A stretch of DNA of 64,000 nt from Xylaria sp. FL1777 (Eukaryota > Ascomycota > Sordariomycetes > Xylariales > Xylariaceae), in NCBI GenBank assembly GCA_022578965.1, contig MU400574.1, positions 62,001 to 126,000 of the forward strand. Direction: 5' to 3'. Position 1 is the stretch's first letter; each line of letters begins with the position of its first letter. The notes beneath the pieces are model-generated. The model did not search any database and was not told where the DNA came from. It saw nothing but the letters and a program-made list of their open reading frames with translations. The position numbers were made by a program, and so were the translations under genes. Of this stretch, positions 12,301 through 60,705 are shown piece after piece.

Positions 12301-13541
12301 AGCTTGGTTCGTTAAAAGACGTCATCATCTTCTCATCCAAGGGAGACACCCCATTGGCAGACAAGCTTTCGGGGGGTGACTATGATGGCGATATCGCCTG
12401 GGTCTGTTGGGAGCCCAGCATTGTGAATAATTTCGAGAATGAACAGCCTCCGAAAGTACCCGATTTGTTTGAGCGCAAGGTGTTGACGCGGAAGAAAGGT
12501 ACATACGAATCTCTTGCTCTATCGTGTATATCCAAAGACGTTACTACGCAATTCATTGACGTGGCGTTTCGATTCAATCTGGAGCCAAATCTCCTTGGTA
12601 CTTGTACCAACTACAAGGAGAAACTATGCTACTCCAGGAACTCTGTCAGAGACGAGCATGCTATATTCATGAGTACACTCATTAGTCATTTAGTTGATCG
12701 TGCAAAACAAGGCATTGTCTTCACGGAGCAGAACTGGAGCCAGCAGCGAAAGTTCCTCAATTCCAAACAAGGAGATGCCAAGCGGGCTAAGAAACGGCTT
12801 GATCTAGAGCCACCTCACTACAAAAATAATAATTGGGCTAGCGACGAACAACCAAAGCACATTATTGATTATGTGAAGTTCGTAGTAGGTAAGCCGACTG
12901 TTGAACGGGAGCTGGAGAAACTCAACCGATATCTCAAGCAGGCACAACACTACGACAGGGACCTATTTAAATTCGTCGAATTCTTTGAGAGATTCAAAAG
13001 ACCTCCTGGCATACGGAACGCAGCGGAAGATCCAGTCAACAAAAAGAGATCTACATGGGATACGGTTCTAGAGGAACTAGAAAGGAGTATTAGGACTGTG
13101 GCCGAGTATTGGATCAACTACCCTGAAAAGGAGAAGTTCGAGGCAAAACTCACAAGCACGTACGAGAAGTGGCGAAACATCAAGCCTACAGACAGGGTGA
13201 AGTCTAGAACGGTACAGTTTATTTGCGAAACGGGCCTTGCGGAGGTTGGCTTGTCGCAGTGGGACCTTCTCAAAGCATCTTACTGCTTCAAATTGTATCA
13301 TAGGGATCGTCCGAATTTCCCGTGGTATATGGCCGGCTATCAGTTGGCATATTTGAAAAGTATCATCGTTAGTCGAGGAAGAAGCGCTCCCCCAGTGCTC
13401 ATGACGCCGGAGATGTATGCTGGTGTGCGGCCTGACGCCAAATTCGTGCGCGCGGTAGCCGCGCTGAACGATGGGCGCCGTTATGAGCAGACTAGTGAAG
13501 AGCTTGAGGAGGTCGAAAATCTGAGCGATCAAGACGAATAA
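9311..13541 (+). CDS. RNA-dependent RNA polymerase of the RNA-silencing (RDR/QDE-1) family
   Basis: Makes double-stranded RNA from single-stranded RNA for small-RNA silencing. Exons: join(9311..10478, 10529..11323, 11377..13541), 1375 residues. Introns are 50 and 53 nt with GTGAGT and GTATGA donors. The catalytic metal-binding motif is intact as 'SGGDYDGDIAW', with Asp989, Asp991 and Asp993. Other RdRP signatures are 'MNDGIARMS', 'DIPAGYQGRFGSAKGFW' and 'DVLVARTPAHYPSDIQ'. The core occupies roughly residues 480-1150. The first ~390 residues are Ser/Thr/Pro-rich and poorly conserved in character. The C terminus is acidic. The ATG at 9311 is the first in frame after a TGA at 9305, but an extra upstream exon cannot be excluded. 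Which fungal paralogue group (QDE-1, SAD-1 or RRP-3 type) it belongs to cannot be settled without a tree. Confidence 0.95.
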
Positions 13542-15543
13542 TGCACATGGAAGGTCTTTGTGTCAGGCAACTCTTATGCTGCGCTTACGGACAAGTGTCA
13601 CTATACGTTCATGGGGCGTCGAGAGGTACTATGTCAAATGATGGCTAGCCTAGATTAGATCAGAGAACCTTGTATAGTTAAGAAGAGAGGGTTTTATAGC
13701 AAGCGCTAGATTATTTACATTATGAGAGCCTGTTTTGCACGATTCTGCTTGATGACAAGATGGGTAGGAGGTGGATTGCAACCCGGAATCCGCAGGTGTT
13801 TCATACCATTTAGGTTCGGTTTTCTTAAGGGAATTTCGGTGAGCCAGTTTCTGTCATCGGAGCAGATGATGAAGTCATCTACCTACATTTTTAAGTGGAA
13901 ATTGCTTCAGCGCAATAATAGGGGCATCTACATAGTAGAGTGGGCTGGTCTTAGACCTCCAACGTATCAGCCATAGATACTACCTACCTAACCTTAGGTA
14001 ACTGTTGGCCATGCTCTTATTGCATGTACAGTTAACGGACCTAAATACTTTGAAAATGTATAAATACGCTCAACGACTAAGCCCACCTCTGCCACAGACC
14101 GAAGGAGATCCTTTGACCTACCTGTATTCCCAAAGCCTAGGGTCTTCTACCCGACTAGCGCCTTTGGCTTTATATACCTACCTGCACGCAGAGCAATGAG
14201 GAAGTGCGGGGAGGTATAACCGGAAGCACCGTATCAATATCTTTCACATCCGTCATCCCTTACTTGCCCTAGAAGGTAGAATGGACGGTGATGCGGATAG
14301 TGGCACAGGCGACAAGATGGATGACGGCAGGGATGACGTTCTGTTCGCAGCAAAATACCTTTCCCAATATTTTCGTCAAGGTTCCCACTCTATAATCTCG
14401 CCGTTATGGCCTGTTCTGGTGAGTGAGGAGGTCCGTTACGCTAATTGAGATGCATGACTCCTCCGCCACTGACGAGACGGGCACCTAAAGGTAGGATACG
14501 AGAAATAGGTACTCTTAAGAGTAGCATCGCGAACCATCAATCTGACACAAAAATGGAGAAGAGGGAAGGAAAGAAGAAAGAAAGGGCATGCTTCACTTTA
14601 CAAACGTTCATATAGTGTCTTCTTCCCTATGTGTCACCCCTCGATGGCTTTGCATGCGATGCAATTTTTCTCTTTCCACCCATTGGTTAAAATCAATTCC
14701 CAGAGCCAGATACGAGAGCGGTATTGTGAGGATCGACAAATACGAATGCCAAGCAATGCAGCAGCCAATTACTTATCTACATATCAGAATTTCCCGACGG
14801 TTAACATGCAGGGGATCGCCATGGGATAACCAGTTGTGACGTCTTAAGTTTTTATATATAGGCGCTATATAATAGATAGGTTGCCAAACAATATCAACAA
14901 AATGTATTCTACTTTTATTACTGGGTCTGGGCTCAAGAAAGATCGGCATAGATGCTTACGTAGGTAGTATCCAAACTAAACAGCAAAACGGGTTATTGAC
15001 GATCTATCTACACATACTACGTACCGTAGTATATATAAGTGACCTCAACGTGGGATAGAACGTGGACATAGTTCTGGGTCGCCCTGCAGCTAGCTAATCC
15101 ATTGCACGTTCCCTTCATGCACCGCACCTTTCTCGTAATTTTACAAGCCTTTCGCTTGCCGACTTGTTCTCTGGGGTAGCGACTGTACCTGGACCGTAGA
15201 GCTGTCCGTCAACGTGCAACGTCATGACTTGCTGTGCTGTACTTACCCAAACGCCAAGTGCCATCATGCAAGAGCGCAGCTAGGTCACTGCTTGTTTGAC
15301 TACTCGCCAGAACAAGAGATAACGTTCCGTTGGTAGCCAGGGAAGATATCGGTATTTAAATACCATTGGGGATCTCTTGTTCTTTCTCATGGGCCGTTTT
15401 CGAGTCTCGAAATACCTGGAAGCTATAGACCACTCGGATTGTTATCATTCGTTACGATACCATCCCTGACCATAATTCCATCAACCCGAATCAAGCAAAT
15501 TTCACCTTCTCTTCCGTTCTAGACCGCATAGATTTGGTTCGAC
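13542..15543. other. Intergenic region, no gene seen
   Basis: 2 kb between the RdRP stop and the small secreted protein. Open frames at 13722-13976, 14005-14199 and 14588-14839 have no recognisable domain, signal peptide or splice structure, so I do not annotate them. A TACCTA-type motif occurs at 13976-13999. Confidence 0.6.
15352..15362 (+). promoter_or_regulatory. TATA-like element upstream of small secreted protein
   Basis: A TATTTAAATA palindrome about 185 bp before the ATG at 15544, followed by a pyrimidine-rich tract. This position suits a core promoter. Confidence 0.4.
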
Positions 15544-16089
15544 ATGTATCTCATCTCGGCTGTCGCAGCGCTCCTGCTCGGCGCGGCTATGTCCGCGCCC
15601 ACGGAGCTGCAGAGGGTTTACTTCACATGCGACTCTTCGAAGGCTTCCGGGTTCTCCCCCAGTTGCTGCACAGATATAAACGGACAAGTTGGTATAAACT
15701 GTAAGGAGGCATATCTTATTCACGTCCAGCTCTACCATCTCCGGCACACAATGATAGGGGAAACATAACGTTACGTACCATGCCATAAGTCAGCAGTGAT
15801 TCTCACACCCAAGCGTCACAGGTATCGGGGCGCATATATCAGGAGTAACAAACCCGACCTACAATTGCAACTTGTTTGTATATAACATTACGGGGTGCTG
15901 TCAGAATATCGTAAGTCCTATCTCACTGTAATGATTCTGTCATGCCGGTGAATTTTCATGGCGCGTGGAACGTTTAGCTATGGTCTGCCTTTAACTAACC
16001 ATTCGGCATTACGCAATAAGCAGGGCTACAAGAATCCCTACACGAATAACACGGTCGGCCTCTGCGCCATGAGCATTGATCCCATCTGA
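15544..16089 (+). CDS. Small secreted eight-cysteine protein with hydrophobin cysteine order
   Basis: Exons: join(15544..15700, 15822..15910, 16024..16089), 103 residues. Donors GTAAGG and GTAAGT and CAG acceptors all keep phase. Residues 1-18 form a clear signal peptide (MYLISAVAALLLGAAMSA, cut probably before PTEL). The mature protein has exactly eight cysteines in the order C-CC-C-C-CC-C: C29, C41C42, C53, C68, C78C79, C96. Spacings are 11, 10, 14, 9 and 16. That order defines hydrophobins, amphipathic proteins that coat hyphae and spores. The spacing is close to class II but the fourth and last loops differ from the usual values, and two N-x-T sites are present. It could instead be a hydrophobin-like effector. 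No single open frame covers it, so automatic calling may miss it. Confidence 0.75.
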
Positions 16090-17526
16090 AGGGAAAAGGC
16101 AGTGCACGAAGTGCGAAGCTCGACAATTGTGGCGCACCATTGCAACAAATTAGGCTTGCATTGCCAGAATAGCTATAAGAGGACGAGGTGTTAAAGAAGC
16201 TTCTTAGATACGAGCAGTGAGATCTCGCGAACGAATAGCATTTCAGAGACGCACTACTACGTATTTTGAGCGGTTATGAGTGAATATCCCTAAACGAGAC
16301 CGGCTTAACCAAAATAAAAACACACACAACAAGAAAGGATTTTCAGAGATGCAATTATACGTCGTACCGTAGCAGGTCGGGTAATCAACGGAGAACGAAA
16401 GGCTTGGTAATATAATTTACCTCTTTTTAATAAACGCAAGGTCTTCCTTCGGAGTATATGCCCTGTGTCTGAGTTCGTATTAATTAGCCTAGCCGAGATG
16501 GGCCACTGCAGCGATATTCCATGACAATATAGGAGCGAGTGTCTATCAGTACTGATTATGTTATGTACACGGGATAGAAATGAGCGTGCTAGCAGTATTC
16601 CTTCTGATTTTCTTCATTCAATTTTTTGTGTAGTCACAACACGGGATACCTAATCGCGTATGTATACCCTATAAACCCGGCCACTATAGCCTTTACTGCA
16701 AAAAGAGCCGGAGATGAACCCCTATTTTTGCTTCGCCGACTGATTCTATAATCGTAACTACTCCAAGAGATTATTTCCACTGACCTAGAAACCCCTTCTT
16801 TCATACTACGATACGTAGATTGAGCATGGATGGATATAACAAGGGCTGGTGTCAGGGCTTGGAACTGAGTTATTGACTCTCTATTCTCACTACAATAATC
16901 TGTTATGGCTGCAAAAGTCCATGCCTCCCATCAGGGCTGTTTCCGAGCATGGTGGCTGTCCTTGAGTCTATATACAATTAGTTCGGGGCTTCCTAACCTC
17001 CGGGGTACGCCCATATGTCTCAGATTAGCGAGGGCTGAATAGCTTCACTTCTGGATACGCGAGACAGTCTCAATAGGTCTCAATTCAGCGCAGTACGGTC
17101 CCGGTGTCTCACCGAACTATGCGTCTGGAGATAGCACAAGGTATTCAGCTAGTTCAGAGCGTGTGACAATGGATCTACCAAGATCAAGTTAAAACAAGTA
17201 GAGCTAAATATATATCACATAGGCAAGACTTCACAGCGAAGATAGAATAGCTGTTAGGGAAACGAGGAGAGATTTGAACCAAGACGGGGAGAAGATGCTT
17301 TCTTGCCTAGATAGTGTAGTCTCGAGATATGCTCAAGTTTATCGGGTACTCGGGTGCCCGGAGGGAGTCGTTGAATCGTTGGTTTATTATCTACTTATCT
17401 TGACGGAGTAACCAGGAGATCCTAAGTCCAAGACCATACGAAAAGTGCTGTAATTTTCTGGATGACAATTTGCGAATGTAGGCCGTATTATACACGAGGA
17501 TATAAGAAACTTCGAATAAGGAGCTA
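16090..17526. other. Convergent intergenic region, no gene seen
   Basis: 1.4 kb between the small secreted protein (+) and the GH20 gene (-). I find no domain-bearing frame and no repeat longer than a few bases. Confidence 0.6.
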
Positions 17527-19946
17527 TTAAACCTCAGAACTAAGTAGCATGCCAGCAAACTCCCCGGTCCAGCCGGTACCGCTAAGCTCAGCAATCGGAG
17601 CTTCTATTGCTATAGGTGCCCATACAAAGAACTCGCCATTAATTCCCAGCACCGCTTGGAATTCCTCCGCGCTAATATTGGACCGTGCACTGGGGAAAGG
17701 GTCTTCCAGACTTGTCTCCTGTACAATAGCAAACGTCTGTTCACCACGTCCGATAATATTCAATTCCACCCAGGTTTTTTGCGGCAGGGTAGAGTTCAGC
17801 CGGTAATAATTACCTGACGCAAACAGGGATATGTTAGGTGTGAGCATTAGCGTCGAGTCCCTGCCTGAGATGATAGTTGCGTCTTGCTTTTCCATTTTCT
17901 CGATATACAGTTTCAGTGTGAGGGTATAGTTCCGGCCTTTCGATGAGAGCGGCGTCTTCAGTGAACAAGCCGATGTGACAATGAGTGTATTATTCGGTGT
18001 CTGGGCACAGTTGGTAAAAGCGTCATAGTCGTTCCCTGAAAGATCCAAGACCCTTCTACCTCTCCACATGTCTCCAATGCTGACATCGAATTGCTTGCAC
18101 GACTTGCCGTCGTAACAAAGGATTCTGGGACCTTTGGATGGAATAGAACGCTCCAAATTTTGCCCTGGGACTGAAGCACGTAAAGCTGGGAAAATCGTTG
18201 AGAATTCCTCTTCTAAGAGGTCGCCACCCCACTGCTTATCTGCCAACGCTGGGATGCCCTCCCGCCATGCGTAATATGCCTCGCTGTACACGGTGGCATT
18301 TGGTCCAAAGTCATTCCACAAGGGGGCGATGGCACCAGGAATATACTTGTTTGACCTTTCAGGATTATTCGTGCTATTGTTAGTATCGAAAATGTAAGGC
18401 TGCCAGGGTCCGCTTGTTGCTGGGTTTCCATGGAATGACTTGGCGATGTTGACTTTCGGAGGATAACTTCCCGACCATTTATTGACTACGTAGAAGGTAT
18501 CATCGGAGTTCACGACCGAATAGTTGTTTTTGATATAGTCGAAGAGTGGGTTGTCTTCGAAAAACTCCCCTGGTAACTTATTAGTTTTGTGGTTATTCAA
18601 CGTAGATCGGATATGAACTCACAATGCTGGATGGAGACATCGTTTGTGATGTTGTCGTAATCCGGTTTAGGCGGAAATGTCCCCCAAATACGCACTGACT
18701 TGGAAGCAATATCGCGTATGAATCTCGCCATTTCGTTCACAAAACGGTTATACTCACTGGCCTCACCAGTATATTCGTCGGCGCCAATGTGCACAGTCTT
18801 TGAATCAAACCAGTCGAAAAACGTGTGCCATATAGCCTTCACAGCTGGAATTGTGCCTGGGTGTGAGAGGTTCAATAGAGACAAGTCAGTAGTCAGCCCC
18901 AACTCTGGTTTCCACTGGACAATGGGCAGGGCGTGTCCCGGTGCCTCAATCTCGGGGATGATAGTAATCCCACGTGCTACGCACTCGGATTGAATGAACT
19001 TGAATTGCTTTTTCGTATACGACTCGTTTTTGAATTTGTTCAGGCCCTCTACTTCTGCCACCTCTGACCATAGTCGGAATCGAGCGTAAAGACTCAGTGA
19101 TTGTTCTCTGGAATAAGCACCGGAGTTGTAGAGGTTGTCACTGAGATGCAATTGGAGGGTATTCTGCTTGAAGAAACTCATGTAGGAGCATAGCTCGGCG
19201 ATAAACTGATATTACAAACATAGATCTTAGCATCGCGAACTAACTATATCGTATCTTAAGAATGATTTTCTTGGTCCTAGATAAAGAAAGAGACGATTTG
19301 ACCTACTTGGGGAGGATAGTAATGGCGAGCAGCATCAAGCATCATACCCCTTATCTTCCATCCGGGAAAATCAACCGATTTCCCGAGAGGTAATTTCCCC
19401 TTAGAAAGAATAGACTGCTGTATAAGTGAACGAGTACCCCACCACACTCCCAGCGGAGAGGCGCCGCGGATGGTGATGCCCGAAGACGTCACCTCAAAGA
19501 CATAGCCCTCAGAGGATGCCTCCCCGCTGGCGTACTGGAAAGAGGCCTTTTCCGAAAGGCTCAGGTATATGGAGTCAGGTTGTCGCTCTGAAGCTATAAA
19601 TACACTAACATTGATCCCCAAGACATGACGAATGTCGGTAGCAAAAGTATCGGCAAAATCACGTAGACGCGGTGGAATCAGAGTCTCTCCAGATGTATCC
19701 ACCTGGTCTGCGCATGCATGGTCAACTATTATTGACGTGATAACTGAGATAGGATAGGTTTCGCTATCTAGAGCATTGAAAGGAAGAGTTGGTATTCCTA
19801 TCAACCTAGATGAGGATACCACAACTGGCGAACTCACGTGTTAGTATCCGTGCGATATGAGCTCGGAACGAATACCATTGTCCTCGAGTCGGGTTTTACT
19901 CACGACAAAGAATAATCCACGTAGATAAGTAGGCGAGGCTAAACAT
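17527..19946 (-). CDS. Secreted GH20 glycoside hydrolase (beta-N-acetylhexosaminidase type)
   Basis: Removes terminal N-acetylhexosamine or related units from glycans. Exons: complement(join(17527..18569, 18623..19205, 19307..19824, 19904..19946)), 728 residues. The first exon has only 43 nt and encodes most of a signal peptide (MFSLAYLSTWIILC). It joins exon 2 at acceptor CCAG; the nearer GAG acceptor would give a stop. The GH20 core is clear: 'RGMMLDAARHYYPP' at about 171-186, 'MSFFKQNTLQLHLSDN' at 196-211, 'GITIIPEIEAPGHA' at 266-279, and the catalytic pair Asp330-Glu331 in 'HIGADEY'. Ordinary chitin-degrading fungal hexosaminidases have about 600 residues and HxGGDE. This longer protein with HIGADEY resembles the lacto-N-biosidase-like branch. 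The last ~300 residues are a separate beta-rich region, perhaps lectin-like. Family certain, exact substrate not. Confidence 0.92.
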
Positions 19947-20657
19947 GGCCATTATACCTACTTAAGTATACATACACACAGGAGGGGGTTTCGGAACAAA
20001 GCGCATCTATCTCCCTAAGGGGTGTCTAGAGATGTTCTCGAAGACTTCGCAATGGAGATGAAGAGCTTATACAAGTATTACATGCTCGTTTCGTTGCTAT
20101 CTACTGGACGTAGACAGAGGGACCCGGGGATGATATACGCCGAGAATATCTACGTGACATCGAGAGCGGGGAGGATGAGCATGATACGAGTCTACGGCCC
20201 GCAAAGTCATGCTTGTAGAAGTAATGCCGGGAAATGTGGTAGGTAGTATTGTCTAGGCAGGTTGAAGATGAGTTGGAGAATGTGTGTGTAAGATAAGTAC
20301 CCGTTTAAGACAATCCCGAAGCTTTACGTATATTGTACAGGGATATACACATACCTAAGTACCTGCCTAGTACCCATCTATAGTTTATCGATAAGGCCGG
20401 TCCACGTACGGTAGACGGTTATGGAGGGGCAATTTTCCAAACCAAATGACAAGTGGCTGCCGATGAATCATAGCTACTCACCTTCAGTCACACATCTACA
20501 CATATCTGCTCGCCCGGTGCGGATGTATTCTCTATAAGGAGCCGTGACCTAAGCAGTCGAAACCTAGCCACAACGACGACGCCAACAACTCGTTCCGACT
20601 GAGATTGCCAACTTAGACGTCTCTGTCGTGTTAGCACTGCATCGCGTGCTTCTCACC
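19947..20657. promoter_or_regulatory. Divergent promoter region between GH20 and RIO1 genes
   Basis: 711 bp with TACCTA/TAGGTA motif copies at 19948-19975 and 20350-20376. The small frame 20022-20246 has no recognisable feature. No other element is identified. Confidence 0.5.
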
Positions 20658-22397
20658 ATGGAGTCTCCCGCGGCTCCCCACGAGCCGCCTCATGTCTACA
20701 GAGATAATAACGGCTACGATGCTTCCGTGGAGCAAGAGATACCGCGTACTCTCGCCGCCACAGCTGGCTCGGACTCGCTTCCCGTTGCTGAAGCAGACGA
20801 CTCGGACTTCGATGATATCTTCGACGACGACGACCAACTCCTTGGTCCAGATGGCGAACCTGATCTTGCGCGGAACTTCAACCGACAGAAGCCTCTTCAT
20901 TCGAACCAACAGAGGCCTGCTGCCAACACATTCAACAGTGTCGACGATCAGATGTCCGCGCTCTCCAAGCACGCCGCCAAGATCCGTCTCGACGATGTCA
21001 AGGAGGGCCAGACGAGGGACAAGGACAAGGCAGACCGCGCCACGAGCGAGCAGGTTCTGGATCAGCGTACGCGTATGATCCTCTACCAGATGATCAACCG
21101 TGGCGTCATTAGCGAAGTCCACGGCGCCATCAGCACAGGCAAGGAGGCTAATGTTTACGGCGCTGTCGCCTACGAAGGCGATTTAACCAAAGTCCAACGC
21201 GCCGTCAAGGTCTATAAGACTGCGATCCTGAGCTTTAAGGATCGTGAGAGATACATTACCGGAGAGCATCGTTTCAAGGTCGGCGCTGACAAGGGCAACA
21301 ACCGGAAGATGGTGAAGTTGTGGGCTGAGAAGGAGTTCCGAAACCTGCGCCGAATTCACGCTGCAGGGATCGCTTGTCCAGAGCCTATCCAACTTAAGCT
21401 ACACGTGCTCGTCATGGGCTTCTTAGGTGATGGGAGGGGATGGGCGTACCCGCGGCTGCGCGACGCCAGCATACCTGCAGGTGAGGCCGAACAAATATGG
21501 AGCAGCTTATACATTCAGCTCCTCGGCATCATGCGACGCCTGTACCAGGTTTGCAAACTAGTTCATGCCGATTTGAGCGAGTACAATATTCTATATCACG
21601 ACAAACAACTTTATGTTATAGACGTATCCCAGAGCGTCGAGCACGATCATCCGAGGTCTCTCGAGTTCTTGCGTATGGATATCAAAAATACCGGCGACTT
21701 CTTCCGAAGGCAAGGAGTCGACACTCTAGCTGACCGAGTGGTCTTCAATTTTATCATTACGCCGGGGGGGGCTGTAGAAGAACCTGATCTCAAAGAGTCT
21801 ATCGAGCAGCTGTATACGTCGCGAGCCGAATCGGCAGCTGATGACAAGACCGTAGCCGAACGGGAAGTCGATAATGAAGTCTTCAGACAGCAGTATATTC
21901 CCCAGACCCTTGAACAGGTCTACGATATTGAAAAGGATGCCGAGAGGATCGGACATGGTGAGGGCGACAAATTAGTGTATCGGAATTTGATAGCCGATCA
22001 GGTGGTGCTTCCTAGGACTTCAGAGGATCAGGTTTCGGGTGAAGGTCGATCAGATGAAGGCGCTGCTCTTGATAGCGAGGTCGAGAGTGATGAAGAGAGT
22101 GATAATGAAAGCAAGTTTTCAAAGGGCCCACCTAGGGGGAAGCGATTTGAGGATAAAGAGGAGAAGAAGGTCAGTGCTAAAATAAACATGATAGATCTCC
22201 CCTGCGCCCCTAGCTTCTTCAAGGTTTCCCACTTTCACCTCGTATTCTTATTTTTCATTCAAACATAGCCAGTTGACTGACAGCAGCAGCATCGCAAACA
22301 AGCCACCAAGGAGGCCAAAAGCGAGAAACGGAAAGAAAAGATGCCAAAACACCTAAAGAAGCGCTTAGTAGCTACAACTTCTAGGAAGAAGAAATAG
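20658..22397 (+). CDS. RIO1: RIO1-type atypical serine kinase, 40S ribosome maturation
   Basis: RIO1 acts late in small-subunit maturation, in the cytoplasm, on pre-40S particles. Exons: join(20658..22169, 22284..22397), 541 residues. The ATG at 20658 has context ACCATGG. The acidic N terminus ('DDSDFDDIFDDDDQL') precedes the RIO domain. Seen in order: P-loop 'ISTGKEANVYGA', ATP-binding Lys184 in 'RAVKVYKT', the RIO signature 'LVHADLSEYNILY' with catalytic Asp305, and metal-binding Asp322 in 'LYVIDVSQSVEHDHP'. The tail is acidic and then Lys-rich, ending KKRLVATTSRKKK as expected for this family. The acceptor of the only intron is a triple CAG at 22281-22289, so exon 2 could begin at 22284, 22287 or 22290, all in phase. 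A single conserved housekeeping gene; assignment is secure. Confidence 0.95.
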
Positions 22398-23442
22398 ATG
22401 CGACGCGGCTACAAGTACTTGGCAGGACTATGGATCGATAGTGTTTGTCGCGCAATTTCAACTTTGGGTATTATGACAATCTTCCTCGATCCGCATTTAA
22501 CTGGAAGAGTCCGGAATGCTAGATCTTTAAGCAACCTAAAAGCTTGTCATCGGCTCACATGCATCTGAAACTTTGCAAACACACCTCACCGGTGTACACA
22601 ATACCGAGTTTATCGGCCGGCAAGTTTGGATACAGATCTCGTAAGTCACGTTCCTTTCGAGCTGAGTTTTATGAAACAATCGGATGATGAAAGCCAATGC
22701 TGTGACCATTAAGACCTTCCCTTCGCGTTTTCTCCGTACTGTGGCGATAACCGTGGCGAAAGTTTACATGAGTTGCGCTCCAAGCCTACCTTCAATAGTT
22801 GGCATGAGGATCAAAGAGAGCCCTGACGATTGCGCATACGGGTGTTGTGTGTAACGTTGATACTGAATTTGCCTACTGACTGAGTGGCGACTTCATGTCT
22901 TAGAAGCAGTCGTAAACCTAAAGCTCTCTCCTCGGAGCCACATAAAAAAAAGCACGATCCTGTCTACTACCAATAACGGTAGTGGGCGTCGAATTTACCT
23001 CTAAATTATCTGACCCATTTTCTCTATTAGCCCGTGATATCTTACGTCTTATCTTAATATTACGCATGAGGTACTAGGCGCGTTTACTTCAACCCAAACA
23101 CTTCAAATGTTTTGACCCCATCTCCCAGCTAATACTTGATAAGAAAAGATGGTGAACAAGCTACTCTCACACTCAAAGAGGAAAAAAGAAAGAAATTACA
23201 AGGCTTTCCAAAGCTAAAGCGTTACCATTATAGGAAATAGGTAGCCTAGGTCCCCAGCAATAGTGCTAATTAATACCCCGCTTGTTCAGTTCCCTTGATC
23301 AGGGAAATGATTGGGATCGCCAGCCTCAACTGTCTCACCGACTCACAAACCATAAAGTCGAATGAGATAACCATCTCACAATGCCCGCGAAACTCTCCGT
23401 TGCTCACTTCCATAAGACCCCTCCTCAGCAAATGTCAGCAAT
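22398..23442. other. Intergenic region upstream of Sec14-like gene
   Basis: 1.05 kb with no gene seen apart from an upstream reading frame at its right end (listed separately). Confidence 0.6.

Positions 23443-23446
<4 letters not shown>
23381..23446 (+). promoter_or_regulatory. Upstream ORF overlapping the Sec14-like start codon
   Basis: An ATG at 23381 opens a 21-codon frame that stops with TGA at 23444-23446. It overlaps the main ATG (23443-23445) as ATGA. If it is in the transcript, translation of the main frame would depend on leaky scanning or reinitiation. Confidence 0.4.
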
Positions 23447-60506
<37,060 letters not shown>

Positions 60507-60705
60507 GTAATAATCTTAGCATCAGCGAATTTCCAGAAATGTTATAATTAACCCTGTACGATTCAACATGTCCCCGGCAATATGTCATCCGCTAATCTTA
60601 ATCCCATCGCGAAGTCGGTACCATTCTGTATACACCCTCACGAAGAGACGGCTATGTTCCGGGTCTCGTATATCCAATACAACTTTTGATTATTCAATCT
60701 TAGAA
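60507..60705. other. Short convergent spacer
   Basis: 199 bp between the stop codons of the Sec14-like gene (+) and the carboxypeptidase (-); the 3' UTRs probably overlap. Confidence 0.7.

Noticed and set aside
13722..14839. Three short open frames after the RdRP gene
   Set aside because: No domain, signal peptide, splice structure or protein-like composition.
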